Of a DNA stretch of 64,000 nt, positions 1 through 8,508 are shown piece by piece. Under the pieces are notes generated by a model. The model searched no databases. It saw only the letters and a program-made list of their open reading frames with translations, and was not told the DNA's origin. Source of the DNA: Hyphomicrobiales bacterium (lineage in GTDB: Bacteria > Pseudomonadota > Alphaproteobacteria > Rhizobiales > Beijerinckiaceae); the NCBI GenBank assembly GCA_900473415.1, contig UCLR01000004.1:35375-99374 (forward strand), read 5' to 3'. A program made the position numbers and the translations under genes. The first letter of the stretch is position 1. Each line of letters opens with the position of its first letter.

Positions 1-1073
1 CGGCCGCCGACCGGGCGCTCAAGCTGGAACTTGCCATCTTCGCGGGCCTGAGCGAGGCGGTGCTGGCCGAGGCCGAGCCGATTAAGGCTGTGGCGCTTGC
101 CTTGGCCGAGCTCGATGTCGCGGCTGCGCTCGCCGACCTCGCCGCGCGCGAGGGCTGGAGCCGGCCGGAGGTCGATGCCGGCCTCGCCTTCACCATCGAG
201 CGCGGCCGCCACCCGGTGGTCGAGGGGGCACTCAAGCGCGACGGCAAGCCCTTCGTCGCCAACGACACCGAGCTTTCGCCTTCCGGCGCCGAGGCGAAGG
301 GTGGGCGCATCTGCCTGATCACCGGCCCGAACATGGCCGGTAAATCGACCTTCCTGCGCCAGAACGCGCTGATCGCGGTGCTGGCCCAGATGGGCTCCTT
401 CGTGCCGGCGGCACGGGCCCATATCGGCATCGTCGATCGGCTGTTCTCGCGTGTGGGCGCCGCCGACGATCTGGCGCGGGGCCGTTCGACCTTCATGGTC
501 GAGATGGTCGAGACCGCGGCGATCCTGAACCAGGCCGGCCCGCATGCGTTCGTCATCCTCGACGAGATCGGTCGCGGCACCGCGACCTTCGACGGTCTTT
601 CGATCGCCTGGGCCGCGATCGAGAACCTGCACGAGGTCAACCGCTGCCGCAGCCTGTTCGCGACGCACTACCATGAGCTGACCGCCCTGGGGGACCGGCT
701 GGACCGCGTCGCCAACGCGACTGTCCGTGTCACCGAATGGAAGGGCGAGGTCGTTTTCCTGCATGAGGTCGTGCCGGGTGCCGCCGATCGCTCCTACGGC
801 ATCCAGGTCGCCAAGCTCGCAGGCCTGCCGCCGGCTGTGGTCGAGCGCGCGCGTGCCATCCTGAGTGAGCTGGAGAAGACGGAGCGCGAGAAGCCCGTCG
901 CCTCGCTGGTCGACGATCTGCCGCTCTTCGCCGCGCCCGCAAGGCGCCCGACGCCCATCGCGGCGGAGGCCGAGCCCGATGGTTTGCGTGATGCGCTGGC
1001 CGGGATCGACCCCGACGAGATGACACCGCGCGAGGCGCTGGAGGCGCTCTATCGGCTGAAGGGATTGGCCTGA
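1..1073 (+). CDS. mutS: DNA mismatch repair protein MutS, C-terminal part (5' end outside window)
   Basis: This is the ATPase/dimerisation part of MutS, which binds mismatches and recruits MutL. The reading frame is open from base 3, so the gene starts upstream of the window and the GTG near base 60 is only an internal codon. The ABC-type ATPase is clear: Walker A GPNMAGKS, the following [16 protein letters not shown] block, Walker [10 protein letters not shown], and the ATHYHEL switch motif. The C-terminal tail ([19 protein letters not shown]) matches the MutS end that packs on the dimer. The gene stops at TGA 1071-1073 and faces the NlpC/P60 gene across a hairpin repeat. Family assignment is certain; only completeness is missing. 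Confidence 0.97.
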   Translation, partial: AADRALKLELAIFAGLSEAVLAEAEPIKAVALALAELDVAAALADLAAREGWSRPEVDAGLAFTIERGRHPVVEGALKRDGKPFVANDTELSPSGAEAKGGRICLITGPNMAGKSTFLRQNALIAVLAQMGSFVPAARAHIGIVDRLFSRVGAADDLARGRSTFMVEMVETAAILNQAGPHAFVILDEIGRGTATFDGLSIAWAAIENLHEVNRCRSLFATHYHELTALGDRLDRVANATVRVTEWKGEVVFLHEVVPGAADRSYGIQVAKLAGLPPAVVERARAILSELEKTEREKPVASLVDDLPLFAAPARRPTPIAAEAEPDGLRDALAGIDPDEMTPREALEALYRLKGLA

Positions 1074-1091
1074 GGCCCCGAGAACCACGGC

Positions 1092-1129
1092 GTCATCCCG
1101 GGTCTACGTTGCGCTTCGCCCGGGATGAC
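1092..1129. repeat. REP-like inverted repeat between convergent genes
   Basis: Perfect 11-base arms, GTCATCCCGGG at 1092-1102 and CCCGGGATGAC at 1119-1129, flank a 16-base spacer. The element fills the gap between mutS and the converging NlpC/P60 gene, so it could act as a two-way terminator. Relatives with the same GTCAT...ATGAC ends occur near 4934, 42476 and 58133, which marks it as a dispersed family rather than a unique terminator. Confidence 0.75.
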
Positions 1130-1137
1130 CGCGCATC

Positions 1138-1995
1138 CTATTTCAACCGCCTGATGCTGGTGATCGCGCCGAAGCTCTTGTCGCGGATGCGGTCGCGCGC
1201 TTCCCGCAAGGGTTCGCGATGGACGCTCATCGTATGGCCGTTCGCGTGGAGCAGCGTGTCGGGGTCGGTCAGGATGCCGACATGGCCCTTCCAGAAGACG
1301 AGGTCGCCGCGCTGGAGACCGGACAGCGTCTCGTCGAAGGGAACGGTCGTGCCGAGGTCCGCCTCCTGCATGTCGGAATCGCGCGGCGCGGCGATGCCGG
1401 CGGCGGCGAGCGCAAGCTGGGTCAGCCCCGAGCAGTCGAGCCCGAGGCTGGTCTTGCCGCCCCAGAGATAGGGCACGCCGAGGAAGCGCTCGGCCACGGC
1501 GACGAAATCCGCCTCATGGCTATCGATCGGCGCCAGATGCTTCGCGAAGACATGGCCGCCATCGGAGAGCACGGCGAAGTCTCCCTTGGTTTCGACGATC
1601 GCGACGCTCACGCCCAGCGAGAGCGCGGTCAGCGGCGGCAATTTGATCGAGGCGCCGGGATAGACGAAGGTCCTGAGCGCCGCGATGCGATGGGTCGGTA
1701 CGGGCTGATCCGGCCGCAATGCGTCGTCCGGCAGATAGCCGACATAGCCGTCGCCCGCGAGCTGGACCCAGGCCCAGCCCTCCTCCCGCTCATAGACCTG
1801 CACCAGCTCGCCCGCGAGCGCCTCGGTGTCGAGAGGCGCATCGGGTCGCGGCTCTCGCCGGAGCGGAGCGGACGGAGCGACGACGCGCATCGGTTGCGGA
1901 TCGGCGAAGCGGGCGGCCTCGACCAGCCCGGCCAGATGGCGCGCGGCGAGATCGGGACGGAAGGCGGTGATGCGGCGGTCGGGAATCGTGCTCAT
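1138..1995 (-). CDS. NlpC/P60 family cell-wall peptidase with SH3-like domains
   Basis: The 285-aa protein is a predicted cysteine endopeptidase acting on peptidoglycan stem peptides. The N-terminal half (about residues 35-155) reads as two bacterial SH3-like repeats (for example LVQVYEREEGWAWVQLAGDGYVGYL). The C-terminal half carries the NlpC/P60 triad: Cys in GLDCSGLTQLAL, His in KGHVGI, and a third polar residue in LLHANGHT. No signal peptide is visible at the start, so export is uncertain. It lies 41 bp downstream of the MarR gene and behind the M17 aminopeptidase, all on the same strand, suggesting one peptide/cell-wall turnover operon. Substrate specificity cannot be read from the sequence. 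Confidence 0.9.
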   Translation of the reverse strand: MSTIPDRRITAFRPDLAARHLAGLVEAARFADPQPMRVVAPSAPLRREPRPDAPLDTEALAGELVQVYEREEGWAWVQLAGDGYVGYLPDDALRPDQPVPTHRIAALRTFVYPGASIKLPPLTALSLGVSVAIVETKGDFAVLSDGGHVFAKHLAPIDSHEADFVAVAERFLGVPYLWGGKTSLGLDCSGLTQLALAAAGIAAPRDSDMQEADLGTTVPFDETLSGLQRGDLVFWKGHVGILTDPDTLLHANGHTMSVHREPLREARDRIRDKSFGAITSIRRLK

Positions 1996-2036
1996 GGCGG
2001 CAATCTAGCGCGCCCGGCGGCGTGCCGGGAGAGGCA

Positions 2037-2390
2037 TCAGCTCGCGCCGATCTCCTTCGCATGCTCGGTGACGAGATCGGCAAGCCTCTCCACGGCGAGC
2101 GCGCCGGCCACCGTGCGCTGGATCACGACGTTGCGGCGGTCCGCCTCGTCGCGCTTGCGGGCGAGGAGGCCGAGCTTGCCCAGCGTGTCGAGTGCCCGCG
2201 TGATGACCGGCTTCGTCACGCCGAGCTGCTTCGCCAGCCCGCGCACCGTATGCGGTGGCAATTCGAGATAAACGGTCAGCAGGATCGCCGTCTGGCGGGC
2301 GGAGAGATCGGCCTCCCCGTCCTGCACCAGATCGAGATGCACTTGCCGCCACAATCTGAGCGCCTGCGAGGGCCTGATCTCCAGGGGCAT
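2037..2390 (-). CDS. MarR-family transcriptional regulator
   Basis: This is a short (117 aa) winged-helix regulator of the MarR type. The recognition region is RGLAKQLGVTKPVITRALDTLGKLGLLARKRDEADRRNVV, with the wing ending in the DRR motif typical of MarR proteins. It is shorter than the usual 140-160 aa: the N-terminal dimerisation helix is brief and the C-terminal helix is trimmed. It sits between the aminopeptidase (96-bp gap upstream) and the NlpC/P60 gene (41-bp gap downstream) and could regulate both, but no operator was identified. Ligand unknown. Confidence 0.85.
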   Translation of the reverse strand: MPLEIRPSQALRLWRQVHLDLVQDGEADLSARQTAILLTVYLELPPHTVRGLAKQLGVTKPVITRALDTLGKLGLLARKRDEADRRNVVIQRTVAGALAVERLADLVTEHAKEIGAS

Positions 2391-2486
2391 GAAGGCACGG
2401 TTCCCGATCGTTACGGGTCCGTATCATTATCGGGTCGCCGGGCCGATGCAATCGGCTTTCCCGATCAGCCTTAATCGCCGAACGGC

Positions 2487-3863
2487 TTATCTGGCGTAGC
2501 GCTGCTTCACCAGGGCGTAGGTCAGCCTTGCGCCCTGGCATTCGCCGCCTTCAGGGCGCCCCGGCTTGGCCGAAGGGTTCCAGGCATAGATGTCGAAATG
2601 GGCGTAGGACGCGGTCTTCCCGACGAAGCGGTTGAGGAACAGCGCCGCGGTGACCGAGCCCGCCATGCCGCCGCTGGACACATGATTCACATCGGCGATC
2701 TTGGAATCGAGCAGCGCGTCGTAGTTCGGCCAAAGCGGCAGCCGCCAGACAGGATCGTTCACCGCCATGCCGACCCGGGCGATCTCGCCTGCCAGCGCCT
2801 CGTCATGCGTGTAGAAGGGCGGCAGCTCCGGGCCAAGCGCCGTGCGCGCGGCCCCCGTCAACGTCGCGAAATCGATCAGCAGCTCCGGCGCCTCCTCGTC
2901 GGCGAGCGCCAGCGCATCGGCCAGGATCAGCCGGCCTTCCGCATCCGTATTGCCGATCTCGACGGAAAGGCCTTTGCGGCTCGCCAGGACATCGCCGGGG
3001 CGGAAGGAGGAGCCGGAGACGGCGTTCTCCACCGCCGGCACGAGCAGGCGCAGCCGCACCGGCAGCTTCGCCAGCATGATCATCCGCGCCGCTGCGATCG
3101 CGGCCGCCGCGCCGCCCATATCCTTCTTCATCAGCAGCATCGAGGCGTCGGGCTTGAGATTGAGCCCGCCCGTGTCGAAGGCGACGCCCTTGCCGACAAG
3201 CGTGACCTTGGGGTGGGCCGGATCGCCCCAACCGAGATCGATCAGCCGCGGTTCGCGCGACGAGGCGCGGCCGACCGCATGGATCATCGGGAAATTGCGG
3301 GCGAGGAGTTCGTCGCCGGCGATGCTGGTGACGCTCGCGCCGCATTCGGCCGCCAGCGCCCGGATCGCTGTCTCGATCTCCGCGGGACCCAGATCGTTCG
3401 CCGGCGTGTTGACGAGGTCGCGCGCCAGCATCGCCGATTCGGCGATCAGGCTGATCTCCGCGCCGTCGACCTCGGCGGGCAGGCAGAGGCGTGCACGCGC
3501 CGGATTCGGCTTGCGGTAGCGGTCGAAGCGGTAGCCCTGCAGCAGCCAGCCGAGAGCGGCGAGCGCCGGATCGTCGATCTCGCCTTCGAGTGCATAATCG
3601 CCGGCCGGCAGCAGCGCGGCGAGGCGCGCCGGCGCGAAGGGATCGCTCCGCCGACCACCGTCGCGCCCGAGCAGGACCGCGGCGAGCGCGCCCGTGGCAT
3701 CGGGAAGCAGGCAGTGCTGGCCGGGCTTGGCCGCAAAGCCCTGCGCCAGCGCGAATTTGCGGCCGGTGGGCGGGAGTCGGCCCTGCAGAGCAGGCCAGTT
3801 CTCGGCGGAGACGACATGGATCGGAACCGCCGTGGCGGAAGCGGAGGTCAGGAGGCTGTGCAC
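2487..3863 (-). CDS. M17 leucyl-aminopeptidase family protein
   Basis: This 458-aa protein is a two-metal cytosolic aminopeptidase of family M17, removing N-terminal residues from peptides. The catalytic domain shows the metal and catalytic block VGKGVAFDTGGLNLK (Lys and Asp ligands), MKKDMGG, and the signature NTDAEGRLILADAL that supplies the Asp and Glu ligands and the catalytic Arg. The N-terminal ~150 residues are divergent, as in PepB-like family members rather than classical PepA. The start is a GTG at 3863 with no strong ribosome-binding site, so the N-terminus may be slightly different. It is the first gene of a same-strand group with MarR and NlpC/P60. Confidence 0.92.
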   Translation of the reverse strand: MHSLLTSASATAVPIHVVSAENWPALQGRLPPTGRKFALAQGFAAKPGQHCLLPDATGALAAVLLGRDGGRRSDPFAPARLAALLPAGDYALEGEIDDPALAALGWLLQGYRFDRYRKPNPARARLCLPAEVDGAEISLIAESAMLARDLVNTPANDLGPAEIETAIRALAAECGASVTSIAGDELLARNFPMIHAVGRASSREPRLIDLGWGDPAHPKVTLVGKGVAFDTGGLNLKPDASMLLMKKDMGGAAAAIAAARMIMLAKLPVRLRLLVPAVENAVSGSSFRPGDVLASRKGLSVEIGNTDAEGRLILADALALADEEAPELLIDFATLTGAARTALGPELPPFYTHDEALAGEIARVGMAVNDPVWRLPLWPNYDALLDSKIADVNHVSSGGMAGSVTAALFLNRFVGKTASYAHFDIYAWNPSAKPGRPEGGECQGARLTYALVKQRYAR

Positions 3864-3904
3864 GGTCGGCTGATCTGTTCTGGGCCGCGAGGCCGGGGCG
3901 GGGA

Positions 3905-3919
3905 TTAAGGATGCATTAG
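3905..3919 (+). promoter_or_regulatory. CtrA-like box upstream of the tadD-like gene
   Basis: TTAA-N7-TTAG lies 75 bp before the ATG at 3995, with a further TTAAC at 3922. It is one base off the classical CtrA consensus TTAA-N7-TTAA. Similar boxes precede cpaB and lie upstream of flp in this window. The spacing pattern is seen directly; binding is inferred. Confidence 0.4.
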
Positions 3920-3994
3920 GGTTAACGCTTTATCACCGGAGGAACCAGTCAACCCCATTCAGACGACCCCCGTTGTCGCGAGGCGATCCGGCCC

Positions 3995-4915
3995 ATGTCT
4001 TCCCGGCTCCTGTCTTTCCGGTCCGCCTCTCCAGCAAAGCCCACTTTCGACCGACCATCCATCAGCTCGCGCCGCCACGGCCTGGCGTTCGCCGTCTGCC
4101 TTGCGGCGCTGGCCGCAGCGGGCTGCCAGGGGCGCGGTGGCCTCGGCGACATCACGGGCTCGATCGGTCGCAGCCAGGCGAGCCAGCCCCGCACGGCATC
4201 GGACTGGCAGGCCGAGCGCGACGGCTGGGGCAAGCGCTACGACGCCAATCAGAAGGATCGCGACGCGGCGCTCTACTATGCGCGCGCCCTGCGTGCGCTC
4301 GACCAGAACGCCCAGGCGCTGGCCGTGCTGCAGAACGCGGTTCTGATTCATCAGGATGATCGCGAGCTGCTCGGCGCCTATGGCCGTTCGCTCGCCGACA
4401 ACGGCCGCCTGCAGGAGGCCGAGGAAGTCCTCTCCCGCGCCCACTCGCCGGAGCGGCCCGACTGGCGCATCCTCTCGGCCCAGGGCACCGTTGCCGACCA
4501 GCTCGGCGATCATGACCGGGCGCAGCAGATCTACCAGGCGGCGCTCAAGCTTGCGCCCGGCGAGCCGACGGTGATGTCGAATTATGGCCTGTCGCTGGCC
4601 CTCTCCCGGCATCTGCCGGAGGCCGAGCGCGTGCTTACCGAAGCGGTTGCGTCCGACCGGGCGGATATCCGGGTGCGCCAGAACCTCGTGCTTGTGCTTG
4701 GGCTGCAAGGGCGCTTCGGCGAAGCCGAGGCGTTGGCCAGGCGCGACCAGAGCCCGGCGGAAGCGGCGGCGGCGATCGCCTATCTGAAGCGCAGCGTCAG
4801 CCAGCAGAACAGCTGGGAGCTGCTCAAGGGCGCGAAGGGCCGGGCGAAGCCAGCCAACCAGCCAGTCGCGACACAGGGAGCTGTCGCGCGGCCCGACGGC
4901 GAACTGCGCGGATAG
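3995..4915 (+). CDS. tadD: TadD-like TPR lipoprotein for Flp pilus assembly
   Basis: This 306-aa protein has a lipobox-type signal (LAALAAAGC, Cys at residue 44) followed by several tetratricopeptide repeats between about residues 85 and 255 (ALYYARALRALDQNAQALAVL, LLGAYGRSLADNGRLQEAEEVL, AQGTVADQLGDHDRAQQIY, SNYGLSLALSRHLPEAERVL). TadD proteins are TPR lipoproteins that help the Tad secretin and export machinery. The gene is alone on the plus strand and converges on tadC, which supports the pilus role although it is detached from the main operon. The N-terminus before the signal is unusually long (about 28 residues); no later Met codon offers a better start. Confidence 0.85.
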   Translation: MSSRLLSFRSASPAKPTFDRPSISSRRHGLAFAVCLAALAAAGCQGRGGLGDITGSIGRSQASQPRTASDWQAERDGWGKRYDANQKDRDAALYYARALRALDQNAQALAVLQNAVLIHQDDRELLGAYGRSLADNGRLQEAEEVLSRAHSPERPDWRILSAQGTVADQLGDHDRAQQIYQAALKLAPGEPTVMSNYGLSLALSRHLPEAERVLTEAVASDRADIRVRQNLVLVLGLQGRFGEAEALARRDQSPAEAAAAIAYLKRSVSQQNSWELLKGAKGRAKPANQPVATQGAVARPDGELRG

Positions 4916-4933
4916 GGGGACGCCCCTGCGTCT

Positions 4934-5026
4934 CGTCATTCACGGGCTTGACCCGGGAATTCTGGGAGTCCGGGGCGCCCGAATCTCTTTTGGCAGGAGA
5001 TGCGCGGCTCAAACCCGAGCATGACG
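4934..5026. repeat. Degenerate REP-like element between tadD and tadC
   Basis: Imperfect inverted halves starting CGTCATTCACGGG (4934) and ending CCCGAGCATGACGG (about 5014-5026) occupy the gap between the convergent tadD and tadC genes. The ends match the GTCAT...ATGAC family seen at 1092, 42476 and 58133. Probable function is transcription termination or simply a repeat insertion. Confidence 0.55.
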
Positions 5027-5072
5027 GGTGTCAGATGGGTCGCGGATTCTCCGTCGACCCTTGGCCCAGCCG

Positions 5073-6050
5073 TCACTTCCAGCCGAAGACCTGCACCAGC
5101 GCCGGGAACATGATGATCACGAAGAGCACCGGCAGGAAGAACAGGATCATCGGCACGGTGAGTTTCGGCGGCAGCGCCGCTGCCTTCTTTTCGGCTGCGT
5201 TCATGCGCTGGTCGCGGCTTTCCTGAGCCAGAGTCCTGAGCGCCGTTCCCAGCGGCGTGCCGTAGCGCTCTGCCTGGATCAGCGCCGTCGACACCGATTT
5301 GACGCCCTCGAGCCCCGTGCGCAGTCCCAGATTCTCATAAGCGATCTTCCGGTCCGTCAGATAGGAAAGCTCGGCCGTGCAGAGCGCGAACTCTTCCGCC
5401 AGCGGCACGGACTGCCCGCCGATCTCGGTCGAGACCTTGCGGAAGGCCTGCTCGATCGACATGCCGGATTCGACGCAGATCAGCAGCAGGTCGAGCGCGT
5501 CGGGAAAGGCGAGCCGCATCGAGACCTGGCGCTTGCTGATCTGGTTGGAGAGGAAGATCTCCGGCGCCTTGAGGCCGAGATAGGCGCCGCCGATCGCCAT
5601 GGCCCCCCGGATCGTCGGGGTTTGGCCGAAATCCTCGATGAGGAAGAGGTAGAACAGCGCGAACAGGAACAGCCCGATGGGCGCCGCGAGGCGGAAGAAC
5701 AGGAAGGCGATCTCGGCCTGCGCGCCGCGATAGCCCGCCATGGCGAGCTTCTGTTTGGCGTTCTCCGTGCCGAGCCAGTCGCCGAGTTTGAACTGCTCGA
5801 CGATGCGCCGCATATAGGCTTTCGGTTCCGGACGCAGATTCACCCGGTCGTTCTGGCGGTTGAGCTTCTCGCGCTCGCGGGCGCGGATCTTGTCGCGCTC
5901 GGTCGCGACGCTCTTCATGCGCTTGTTGAGCGTGTTGCCTTCGGTCAGCGGGATCGCGATCGTCAGCACTGTCGCCGCCGCCGCGACCGCAGCCAGCATC
6001 CCGAGCAGGAACTGTGCGTTGGTGATGCTGTCGACGATCTGGGAGATCAT
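5073..6050 (-). CDS. tadC: Tad pilus inner-membrane protein TadC
   Basis: This 325-aa protein is a polytopic inner-membrane component of the Flp pilus assembly platform, belonging to the GspF/TadC family. There is a hydrophobic N-terminal segment (residues about 12-35), a basic cytoplasmic stretch, and paired membrane segments around 115-160 (FLFFRLAAPIGLFLFALFYLFLI). The T2SSF domain follows (FPDALDLLLICVESGMSIEQAFRKVS ... LAEEFALCTAELSY), and a C-terminal membrane anchor (MILFFLPVLFVIIMFPALVQVF) ends the protein. It follows tadB by 9 bp and is the last gene of the minus-strand pilus operon. Confidence 0.95.
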   Translation of the reverse strand: MISQIVDSITNAQFLLGMLAAVAAAATVLTIAIPLTEGNTLNKRMKSVATERDKIRAREREKLNRQNDRVNLRPEPKAYMRRIVEQFKLGDWLGTENAKQKLAMAGYRGAQAEIAFLFFRLAAPIGLFLFALFYLFLIEDFGQTPTIRGAMAIGGAYLGLKAPEIFLSNQISKRQVSMRLAFPDALDLLLICVESGMSIEQAFRKVSTEIGGQSVPLAEEFALCTAELSYLTDRKIAYENLGLRTGLEGVKSVSTALIQAERYGTPLGTALRTLAQESRDQRMNAAEKKAAALPPKLTVPMILFFLPVLFVIIMFPALVQVFGWK

Positions 6051-6059
6051 GGCGGTGCC

Positions 6060-7037
6060 TCAGATGTCGAAATTGATCATTTTGCGCATGATGAGCACGC
6101 CGATCATCATCCAGATGCCGCAGGCGACCATGGCGAGCTTGCCCATCTGGGTGAGCCAGAGCAGCTCGATGTATCTCGGGGTGGTCAGGTAGACCAGGAA
6201 GGCCACGGTCGGCGGCAGCGCGCCGATGATCGCTGCCGAGGCTTTCGCTTCCATCGACACGGCCTGGATCTTGTCGCGCATCTTGCGGCGCTCGCGCAGG
6301 ACACGCGAGAGGTTCGCCAGTGTCTCGGAGAGATTGCCGCCGGTCTTCTGCTGAATCGCGATGACGATGCCGAAGAAGTTCGCCTCGGCGCAGGGCATGC
6401 GCTCATGGAGCTTGCCGACCGCATCGGCGAGGGGCAGGCCGAGCGTCTGTGTCTCGACGATCTGGCGGAATTCGCTGCGGACGGGCTCGGCCGCTTCGCT
6501 GGCGATGATACGCAGGCAGTCATTGACCGGCAGACCGGCCTTGATGCCGCGCACGATGATGTCGAGCGCGTTTGGGAATTCGATACCGAACCTCTTGAGG
6601 CGCTTGTTCCTGCAGCGCTTCAGAAACCAGGCGGGCAGGCCGAAGCCGCCGATGAAGAGGCCGGCCGCGCCGAGGATCGCGTTGGAACTTCCGAGCCAGA
6701 AGAGCAGTCCCGTGACGGCGGCCGTCGCGGCGCTGACGAGGTAATATTTCTGCCGCGTCCAGCCGAGGCCCGCCTGGGCGATGCGGGCTTCGAGCGTCAG
6801 CTTGCTGCGGTCGTTCTCGCGGTGCTCGATCTCCTTGAGGCTCTGGGCGATCTGGCCGCGCTTGGTCCGCGCCTGCGCCTCGCGGTCGACCCCGCGCGCC
6901 GTCACCGGTCCGGCGAAATCCCGGCGCCGCTTCTCGGCGCGCTTTTCGCCGCTGAGAAGGGGATAGAGCAGCGCATAGGCCACGCCGCCGACGGCGAGCA
7001 TGGCCAGGAAGACTACGGCGAGCGTGCTGCCGTTCAT
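6060..7037 (-). CDS. tadB: Tad pilus inner-membrane protein TadB
   Basis: This is the partner of TadC in the inner-membrane assembly platform, also 325 aa. An N-terminal membrane helix (TLAVVFLAMLAVGGVAYALLYPLL) is followed by a charged region, two membrane helices at about 110-155, the T2SSF domain (FPNALDIIVRGIKAGLPVNDCLRII ... GGNLSETLANLSRVLRERRKM), and C-terminal helices ending at MINFDI. The order cpaF-tadB-tadC is the standard Tad arrangement, with 27 bp to cpaF and 9 bp to tadC, so co-transcription is expected. Confidence 0.95.
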   Translation of the reverse strand: MNGSTLAVVFLAMLAVGGVAYALLYPLLSGEKRAEKRRRDFAGPVTARGVDREAQARTKRGQIAQSLKEIEHRENDRSKLTLEARIAQAGLGWTRQKYYLVSAATAAVTGLLFWLGSSNAILGAAGLFIGGFGLPAWFLKRCRNKRLKRFGIEFPNALDIIVRGIKAGLPVNDCLRIIASEAAEPVRSEFRQIVETQTLGLPLADAVGKLHERMPCAEANFFGIVIAIQQKTGGNLSETLANLSRVLRERRKMRDKIQAVSMEAKASAAIIGALPPTVAFLVYLTTPRYIELLWLTQMGKLAMVACGIWMMIGVLIMRKMINFDI

Positions 7038-7064
7038 CGCAGATCACCCTTCGGACGTGCCCGC

Positions 7065-8507
7065 TCAGACTGCACTGCCGTTGCCCATCTGCTCGAGCTG
7101 GTCGAGTGCATCGGCGAGGCGCTGCTCCTCGCCGAAATAGCGGGCCCGCTCCCAGAAGCGCGGCCGGCCGATGCCGGTCGAGCGATGGCGGCCGATCAGC
7201 TTGCCGGCGGCATCCTCGCCGAGCACCTCGTAGACCATCAGGTCCTGCGTGGTGATGACCTCGCCTTCCATGCCCATCACCTCGGTGATGTGGGTGATGC
7301 GGCGCGAGCCGTCGCGCATGCGCTGGGCCTGGATGATGACGTCGATCGACGAGCAGATCATCTCGCGCAGCGTCTTCGAAGGCAGGCTGAAGCCGCCCAT
7401 GGTGATCATCGATTCGATGCGGCTGAGGCACTCGCGCGGCGTGTTGGCGTGCAGCGTGCCCATGGAGCCGTCATGGCCGGTGTTCATCGCCTGCAGCAGG
7501 TCGAAGGCCTCTGGCCCGCGCACCTCGCCGACGATGATGCGCTCGGGGCGCATGCGCAGGCAGTTCCTGACGAGGTCGCGCATCGTCACAGCGCCCGTGC
7601 CCTCGAGATTGGGCGGGCGGGTTTCGAGACGCACCACATGCGGCTGCTGAAGCTGGAGTTCGGCCGCATCCTCGCAAGTGATAACGCGCTCGTCATGCTC
7701 GATGTAGTTGGTCAGGCAGTTGAGCAGCGTCGTCTTGCCCGAGCCCGTGCCGCCCGAGATCACGATGTTGCAGCGGACCTTGCCGATGATCTTCAGGATC
7801 TCCGCGCCCGGCGGCGAGATTGCGCCGAACCGGGTGATCTGGTCGAGCGTTAGCTTGTCCTTCTTGAACTTGCGGATGGTGAGCGCCGGCCCGTCGATCG
7901 CCAGCGGCGGGGCGATGACGTTGACGCGGGATCCGTCGGCGAGGCGCGCGTCGCAGATCGGCGAGCTTTCGTCGACGCGTCGACCGACCTGGCTGACGAT
8001 GCGCTGGCAGATGTTCATCAGCTGTGCATTGTCGCGGAAGCGGACATTGGTGAGCTGGATCTTGCCGGCCGTCTCGATGAAGGTCCGGCCCGCGCCGTTG
8101 ACCATGATGTCGGCGATGTCGTCGCGCGCCAGCAGCGGTTCCAGCGGACCGTAGCCGAGCACGTCGTTGCAGATGTCGTCGAGCAGTTCCTCCTGCTCGG
8201 CGATCGAGAGCACGACGTTCTTCAGCGAGATGATCTCGTTGATGATGTCGCGGATTTCCTCCCGCGCCGATTCGGAGTCGAGCTTCGCGAGCTGCGACAG
8301 ATCGATGGCCTCGATCAGCGCCCCGAAGATCATGCTCTTCATCTGGTAGTATTCTTCGGAGCGCGGCGCCTCGAGCGGGGGCGGGGCTACAGACTTGCGC
8401 TCCTCGATCGCCGGCGGGACCGCCTCCGGCCGGCGCGGCACGGCCTGCAGGGCGGCTTGTGCTCTCGGGGTCGGGACGGTGGCGCCCGCGGGTCGCTTTC
8501 CGAACAT
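7065..8507 (-). CDS. cpaF: Tad pilus assembly ATPase CpaF/TadA
   Basis: This 480-aa secretion ATPase of the GspE/VirB11 class powers Flp pilus assembly in the cytoplasm. Features are a variable Pro-rich N-terminus, a helical N-domain (about 55-200), Walker A SGGTGSGKTT at 251-260, the Asp box (ITCEDAAELQL), Walker B RIIVGEVRG near 318-326, and the His box GSMGTLHANTPRECLSRIE. Length and domain order fit the family. The start ATG is one base after the cpaE stop (TGAGATG), so translation is probably coupled. Confidence 0.97.
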   Translation of the reverse strand: MFGKRPAGATVPTPRAQAALQAVPRRPEAVPPAIEERKSVAPPPLEAPRSEEYYQMKSMIFGALIEAIDLSQLAKLDSESAREEIRDIINEIISLKNVVLSIAEQEELLDDICNDVLGYGPLEPLLARDDIADIMVNGAGRTFIETAGKIQLTNVRFRDNAQLMNICQRIVSQVGRRVDESSPICDARLADGSRVNVIAPPLAIDGPALTIRKFKKDKLTLDQITRFGAISPPGAEILKIIGKVRCNIVISGGTGSGKTTLLNCLTNYIEHDERVITCEDAAELQLQQPHVVRLETRPPNLEGTGAVTMRDLVRNCLRMRPERIIVGEVRGPEAFDLLQAMNTGHDGSMGTLHANTPRECLSRIESMITMGGFSLPSKTLREMICSSIDVIIQAQRMRDGSRRITHITEVMGMEGEVITTQDLMVYEVLGEDAAGKLIGRHRSTGIGRPRFWERARYFGEEQRLADALDQLEQMGNGSAV

Positions 8508-8508
8508 C

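Noticed and set aside
5028..7853. A 941-codon plus-strand open frame
   Set aside because: It is antisense to cpaF, tadB and tadC, which have clear family motifs. The frame is Arg/His/Asp-rich low-complexity typical of a shadow in GC-rich DNA.
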